64,000 nucleotides of DNA from contig NZ_WMCD01000001.1 in the NCBI RefSeq assembly GCF_010994275.1, positions 1 to 64,000 on the forward strand, read 5' to 3'. Positions within the stretch are counted from its first letter, which is position 1, and every line of letters begins with the position of its first letter. Below are positions 61,551-64,000 of the stretch, in pieces. A program made the translations under genes and the position numbers. The notes beneath the pieces are model-generated. The model was not told where the DNA came from, searched no databases, and saw nothing but the letters and a program-made list of their open reading frames with translations. The stretch is from Cyclobacterium jeungdonense. Its GTDB lineage: Bacteria; Bacteroidota; Bacteroidia; Cytophagales; Cyclobacteriaceae.

Positions 61551-61722
61551 TAATCCAGAAAGACAAAATGACTTAGGAAGGGTAAGAATTGATTTTGGGT
61601 TGGGATATTAGAACCCAATGACGGATTCACTGCTCCTGTTGAACTATTTTTGTTAATTTTTTACTACATTTCCTTCAATTCCTTTTTTCTTCCGAAACCA
61701 ATTTGTACATCATAGGCTGCTA

Positions 61723-64000
61723 ATGAAAAAACGATGTTTGATTACTTTCTTGCTTTGTCTGGTAATGGCAGCAAGCTTCGCCCAAGAAACTACCTTCGAA
61801 ACGTCCAATTTTCGACTCCTACTAGATCAACAAGGACATGTAAACAGCCTTTTCGATAAAGACAATAAAGTCGAATACCATTCTGGGGATCAGCCAAGTC
61901 CTTTTCTTCGCATTCGGGTTTCGGGCAAGGTGCTTTTTCCGGAAAAAATGGAAGTGCAGAGTGACCGGTTAATCCTGACCTTTCCCCAGGAGGATATCCG
62001 AATAGAAATTCAGCCGAAAGCGTATTCAAATTACCTAAGCTTTGAAATTGTTTCCATTTCAAACATGCATAAGGTTGACTGGGTGGTCTGGGGTCCTTTT
62101 CCTACCACCATCCGGGAGATTATTGGAGAGGCTGTGGGGGTGGTCCGTAATGACGACTTCGCCATCGGGATACAAGCCTTGAATGTGAAAACACTGGGAG
62201 GCTATCCGGATGCTGAAAGTGATATAGAGCCGGCATATGATATTTTTGAAACGGGAGATTTGGTGGATGTGGATGCCGGCTGGCGAAACAAAAAATTTTA
62301 TAGGGGGCAGACGGCAAAAGTAAGCGAAAACGGAAGTCTGCTTCAGGCTTACAGCAGGAATAGAAACAAAGACCGGATCATTGCCAACGTTGGGCACAAC
62401 AGGTATCTTGCTCCAGCCTTTGAGGATGGAGGTCCCTTGGGTTCCAAAATTGCACTTTTTGGCAGTCCCTCTAAGCTTGTCCTGGATTTGATTGGTAAAA
62501 TTGAAATCCAGGAAGGGCTACCCCATCCGTTGATAGATGGGGAATGGGCTAAGAAATCCAGGAAAGCGACTTCCTCTTACCTGATTTTGGACTTTACGGT
62601 AGAAAATTTAGACAGGGCTATAGAATTTACCCAAAAGGCCGGTTTGGAGTACTTGTATCATGGCGGTCCCTTCCAAAACTGGGGCCATTTTGATTTGAAG
62701 AAGGAATCCTTTCCGGACAACTGGAAAAGCCTTAAGGCATGTGTCGATCGTGCTCGCCAAAAAGGAGTGCAGCTAGGGGTGCATACCCTTTCCAATTTTA
62801 TTAGCACCGATGACCCCTACGTTACTCCGAAACCGCATCCAGGACTTGCCAAGGTGGGGTTTTCGAGCTTAGCAAAGCCCCTTACCCGAGAGGAAAATGT
62901 GATCCATATTGAGTCTCCTGATTTCTTCAATCAGATGGAAAATAATTCTCTCCAGGCCGTTCAGATCGGAGATGAAATAATCCGATACCGTTCTGTTTCC
63001 CCTGAGGCGCCCTGGCGGTTAGAGGGCTGTTTGCGGGGAGCTTATGGGACAGAACCCCAGGCCTATTCAGAAGGTACGTCAATTGGAAAGCTAATGGATC
63101 ATGCCTACCAGGTTTTTCTGGGAGACGCAGACCTGTCAGAGGAAATGGCCATCACTCTTGCCAGACTTTTTAATGAAACCGGGCTGAAGCAAGTTTCTTT
63201 TGATGGATTGGAAGGCACCTGGTCCACCGGAATGGGCCAATATGCACGAAGCCTTTTTACCAAAACCTGGTTTGATCACCTAAATGCCGATTTACAGGGA
63301 AAAGTAATCAACGATGCCAGCAATCCATCTCATTTTAACTGGCATATCAGCACGCGGTATAATTGGGGAGAACCTTGGTATGCCGGATTCCGGGAAAGCC
63401 AAACCAATTACCGGCTTATGAACCAGGATTTTTACCAGAGGAATCTGTTGCCCGCAATGTTGGGCTGGTTTAGTATGCGCCCGGAAACCAGCCTGGAAGA
63501 TACCGAATGGCTTCTGGCCAGAGCGGCAGGTTTTGATGCTGGGTTTGCCTTTAATCTGAGTTTTGATGCGGTAGAAAGAAACGGACAGTCCGCAGCTATT
63601 TTTGAGGCCATAAGAAACTGGGAGAGGGCGCGAATGACTGGTGCTTTTACTGCAGGTCAGAAAAGCAGGATGCAGGATATTCAAAATGAATTTAGCCTGG
63701 TACCTGAGGGCTCTGAGAAATGGAAGCTGATTCCCTACCAAATCGGACGCATGGAGCATCCCCATATTTTAAAGCAGCCAGGGGAACCCCTGCAGACTTC
63801 CATCCATTGGGAAAACCCCTACGCCAGTCAACCGTTGCAATTCCTCATTAGTCTGGTGCCGGCATCCGGTGAGAGCGTAGTGAAAGCCTCGAAAATAACC
63901 CTAACGGTCAATCAGTTTTATGCTCTGGAAATTCCGGTCAGCCTGAAAGCAAACCAGCAAGTAAAGCTTATGGAAAATGGGGATCTTGTTTTGTATGATA
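61723..64000 (+). CDS. secreted putative carbohydrate-active protein, truncated by the window end
   Basis: An open frame from ATG 61723 stays open for 759 codons to the end of the window, so the true end is outside. A signal peptide (LITFLLCLVMAASFAQ) is clear. The first 270 residues look beta-rich (TFETSNFRLLLDQQGHVNSL), followed by a barrel-like region (about 290-600) with YLYHGGPFQNWGHFDLKKES, VSFDGLEGTWSTGMGQYARS (Asp494 and Glu497 as acid candidates) and AGFDAGFAFNLSFDAVERNG. A beta-rich C-terminal part begins near 690. The layout resembles glycoside hydrolases of clan GH-D or related large secreted sugar-acting proteins, but I cannot name the family. It is not part of the polysaccharide operon. 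Confidence 0.65.
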   Translation, partial: MKKRCLITFLLCLVMAASFAQETTFETSNFRLLLDQQGHVNSLFDKDNKVEYHSGDQPSPFLRIRVSGKVLFPEKMEVQSDRLILTFPQEDIRIEIQPKAYSNYLSFEIVSISNMHKVDWVVWGPFPTTIREIIGEAVGVVRNDDFAIGIQALNVKTLGGYPDAESDIEPAYDIFETGDLVDVDAGWRNKKFYRGQTAKVSENGSLLQAYSRNRNKDRIIANVGHNRYLAPAFEDGGPLGSKIALFGSPSKLVLDLIGKIEIQEGLPHPLIDGEWAKKSRKATSSYLILDFTVENLDRAIEFTQKAGLEYLYHGGPFQNWGHFDLKKESFPDNWKSLKACVDRARQKGVQLGVHTLSNFISTDDPYVTPKPHPGLAKVGFSSLAKPLTREENVIHIESPDFFNQMENNSLQAVQIGDEIIRYRSVSPEAPWRLEGCLRGAYGTEPQAYSEGTSIGKLMDHAYQVFLGDADLSEEMAITLARLFNETGLKQVSFDGLEGTWSTGMGQYARSLFTKTWFDHLNADLQGKVINDASNPSHFNWHISTRYNWGEPWYAGFRESQTNYRLMNQDFYQRNLLPAMLGWFSMRPETSLEDTEWLLARAAGFDAGFAFNLSFDAVERNGQSAAIFEAIRNWERARMTGAFTAGQKSRMQDIQNEFSLVPEGSEKWKLIPYQIGRMEHPHILKQPGEPLQTSIHWENPYASQPLQFLISLVPASGESVVKASKITLTVNQFYALEIPVSLKANQQVKLMENGDLVLYD

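Noticed and set aside
63292..63765. 157-codon open frame antisense to the terminal secreted protein
   Set aside because: The sense frame is open from a signal peptide to the window end and is clearly the real one.
1..64000. tRNA, rRNA, CRISPR, insertion sequence, prophage or toxin-antitoxin genes
   Set aside because: None could be recognised by reading; short repeats found are two-copy or local, without transposase, integrase or spacer structure.

Overview
The window looks like a chromosomal segment of a Bacteroidota bacterium, most likely a Cytophagales/Cyclobacteriaceae-type marine or soil degrader. The reasons are a SusC/SusD pair with a FecI-type sigma factor and FecR-type anti-sigma factor, many Bacteroidota-style lipoproteins, TAnnTTTG-type -7 promoter elements, an AT-rich intergenic background, and exported Gfo/Idh/MocA oxidoreductases and esterases. 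I saw no rRNA, tRNA, CRISPR array, insertion sequence or prophage. Coding density is high; the only gene-poor stretch over 300 bp (15914-16355) holds one small membrane-protein gene.

Layout. 0.2-3.0 kb: UDP-glucose dehydrogenase, an orphan BlaI-type repressor and a fatty-acid desaturase. 3.2-10 kb: sigma factor, anti-sigma factor, SusC with an N-terminal STN signalling domain, and SusD, a complete outer-membrane uptake and sensing module with no attached glycan-degrading enzyme. 10-22 kb: mostly exported or lipid-anchored enzymes (PhoD-like phosphatase, S41 protease, serine hydrolase, MlrC-type M81 metallopeptidase, transglutaminase-like protein), a TetR/ABC1-kinase pair and several small or unknown proteins. 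22-26.7 kb: xylose operon (sodium symporter, xylulokinase, xylose isomerase). 26.8-38 kb: tagaturonate reductase and a LacI regulator, divergent from a run of exported proteins: lipoprotein oxidoreductase, Tat esterase, Sec esterase, Tat TIM-barrel sugar epimerase/lyase-like protein, Tat Gfo/Idh/MocA oxidoreductase, and a two-domain esterase. 38-41 kb: class II aldolase, a cytosolic periplasmic-binding-fold protein and a NIPSNAP protein.

41.3-61.6 kb is an exopolysaccharide locus. It has UDP-xylose synthase, a receiver protein, a receiver-fused initiating sugar transferase with a four-cysteine insert, several glycosyltransferases, flippase, polymerase/ligase, a chain-length regulator with a degenerate kinase domain, a short TolC-type protein and an acetyltransferase. 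A LytTR response regulator and a very large hybrid histidine kinase sit at its right side. Ugd (0.2 kb) and UDP-xylose synthase (41.3 kb) catalyse consecutive steps from UDP-glucose to UDP-xylose, so this strain probably makes its own xylose donor as well as catabolising xylose. The window ends inside a secreted, probably carbohydrate-active protein.

The strongest candidate for an under-described system is the LacI-controlled exported redox/lyase/esterase cluster (29.5-38 kb). I read it as a periplasmic oxidative (3-keto-sugar type) deglycosylation module combined with de-esterification. The second is the receiver-coupled initiation of exopolysaccharide synthesis at 42.5-44.2 kb. A 60-bp dispersed intergenic repeat (two copies, at 11.2 and 32.2 kb), a hairpin in the susC leader and paired LacI-type operator candidates are sequence-level finds not explained by the genes.
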